A stretch of 64,000 bases of DNA, taken from positions 248,001-312,000 of the forward strand of contig NZ_VNIP01000001.1 of NCBI RefSeq assembly GCF_008370325.1. The letters are read 5' to 3'. Below, in pieces: positions 63,243-64,000 of this stretch. The notes beneath the pieces were generated by a model. It worked only from the letters and a program-made list of their open reading frames with translations, made no database searches and was not told where the DNA came from. The translations under genes and the position numbers were made by a program. Source of the stretch: Martinezella tropici (GTDB lineage Bacteria > Pseudomonadota > Alphaproteobacteria > Rhizobiales > Rhizobiaceae). Positions within the stretch are counted from its first letter, which is position 1. The number at the start of each line of letters is the position of its first letter.

Positions 63243-64000
63243 ACCAGGATTTCCGCAATGACGGCCCGCGCAAGGTCGGACAGGTCAAGGAGGTCACCTC
63301 GCTTGCCAATCCGATCGTCAAGGACATCAAGGCACTGACGGTCAAGAAGTCCCGCGAGGAAAGCGGCGCCTTCCTGGCGGAGGGCCTGAAGCTCGTCATC
63401 GACGCGCTCGAGCTCGGCTGGACGATCCGCACGCTGGTCTATGCCAAGGCCGCCAAGGGCAAGCCGCTGGTCGAGCAGGTCGCCGCCAAGACGGTCGCCG
63501 CTGGCGGGCTGGTGCTCGAGGTCAGCGAAAAGATCATCGGCTCCATCACCCGCCGCGACAATCCGCAGATGGTGGTCGGCGTCTTCGAGCAGCGCTGGCG
63601 ACAGCTTCGGGACGTCAAGCCGAAGATGGGCGAAACCTGGGTCGCGCTCGACCGCGTGCGTGATCCCGGCAATCTCGGCACCATCATCCGCACGGCCGAT
63701 GCGGCCGGCGCCTCCGGCGTCATCCTCGTCGGCGAGACCACCGATCCGTTTTCGCTGGAAACCGTGCGCGCCACCATGGGCTCGGTCTTTGCCGTTCCTG
63801 TCGTCAAGGCGACGGCAGAGGAGTTTCTCGCCTGGAAAAAGACGGCCGGTGTTGCCGTCGTCGCCACCCATCTGGCCGGCGCCGTCGATTACCGCACCAT
63901 CGATTACAAGAGGAAGCCCGTCGTCATCCTGATGGGCAACGAGCAGTCCGGCCTGCCGGATGCCCTGGCGAAAGAGGCCGACGCACTTGCCCGCATCCCG
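63239..64000 (+). CDS. SpoU/TrmH-family RNA 2'-O-methyltransferase, 3'-truncated by window edge
   Basis: An open frame of 254 codons runs off the right edge. It encodes an RNA-binding N-terminal domain (VTSLANPIVKDIKALTVKKS, GAFLAEGLKLVIDALELGW) and the SPOUT domain with motif 1 DRVRDPGNLGTIIRTADAAG and motif 2 VILMGNEQSGLP; the last motif is outside the window. These enzymes 2'-O-methylate rRNA or tRNA ribose. The start overlaps the previous stop (ATGA), so the two RNA methylases are coupled. Confidence 0.93.
   Translation, partial: MNQDFRNDGPRKVGQVKEVTSLANPIVKDIKALTVKKSREESGAFLAEGLKLVIDALELGWTIRTLVYAKAAKGKPLVEQVAAKTVAAGGLVLEVSEKIIGSITRRDNPQMVVGVFEQRWRQLRDVKPKMGETWVALDRVRDPGNLGTIIRTADAAGASGVILVGETTDPFSLETVRATMGSVFAVPVVKATAEEFLAWKKTAGVAVVATHLAGAVDYRTIDYKRKPVVILMGNEQSGLPDALAKEADALARIP

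Overview
The window is a stretch of alphaproteobacterial chromosome, almost certainly from Rhizobium or a close relative in the Rhizobiaceae. The evidence is the high-GC coding style, the linked sets rpoN-hpf-ptsN with lptC-lptA-lptB, hrcA/grpE with rph-rdgB-hemW, and dnaA-rpsT-echA-mutM-ubiE-ubiB. There are also several palindromic intergenic repeats of the kind scattered through rhizobial genomes. No rRNA, tRNA, CRISPR array, prophage, transposase or plasmid-type gene was seen.

Layout. 1-6.5 kb: rsmI (cut by the window edge), yraN, gshB and comM, with a small membrane protein, an EEP-fold hydrolase and a cupin between them. 6.6-12.6 kb: cysK, LysE-type exporters, an isochorismatase-like hydrolase, a histidine phosphatase, an EamA transporter divergent from an Lrp/AsnC regulator, and dut. 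12.7-19.5 kb: prfC, a frameshifted XRE regulator beside a SnoaL-like gene, an orphan metal-type binding protein with a TrmO-like and a molbindin-like gene, and choline sulfatase betC. 19.5-25.3 kb: a LysR regulator, otsA and otsB, an unannotated 24-codon gene with an exceptional Shine-Dalgarno, a class II glutamine amidotransferase and coaBC. 25.5-32.6 kb: small accessory enzymes and regulators (SnoaL-like, SDR, two LysR, MFS, VOC, ArsR, AHSA1, GFA, a methyltransferase).

32.6-40.1 kb is the most interesting part. It is a six-gene minus-strand operon encoding a histidine-ammonia-lyase-fold enzyme without the Ala-Ser-Gly triad that makes the MIO cofactor, a hydantoinase-like amidohydrolase, an M20 N-carbamoyl hydrolase, a DUF917 protein, a TfoX-domain protein and a urocanase paralogue with altered active-site positions. 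HutI and HutG are absent. Lyase, hydratase, ring opening and decarbamoylation in that order match a route from an imidazole-2-thione such as ergothioneine, through a (thio)hydantoin propionate, to glutamate. This assignment is inferred.

40.3-64 kb is the housekeeping core. ubiB, ubiE, mutM, echA, rpsT and dnaA come first; the rpsT-dnaA gap is dense in GANTC (CcrM) sites and holds a possible small RNA. Then come hemW, rdgB and rph (heme, nucleotide sanitation, tRNA maturation), hrcA and grpE (heat shock), ptsN-hpf-rpoN (nitrogen PTS, ribosome hibernation, sigma-54), lptB-lptA-lptC (LPS export), sppA, ihfB and lapA, a GNAT, a CoxG-like protein and two RNA methyltransferases, the last cut by the right edge.
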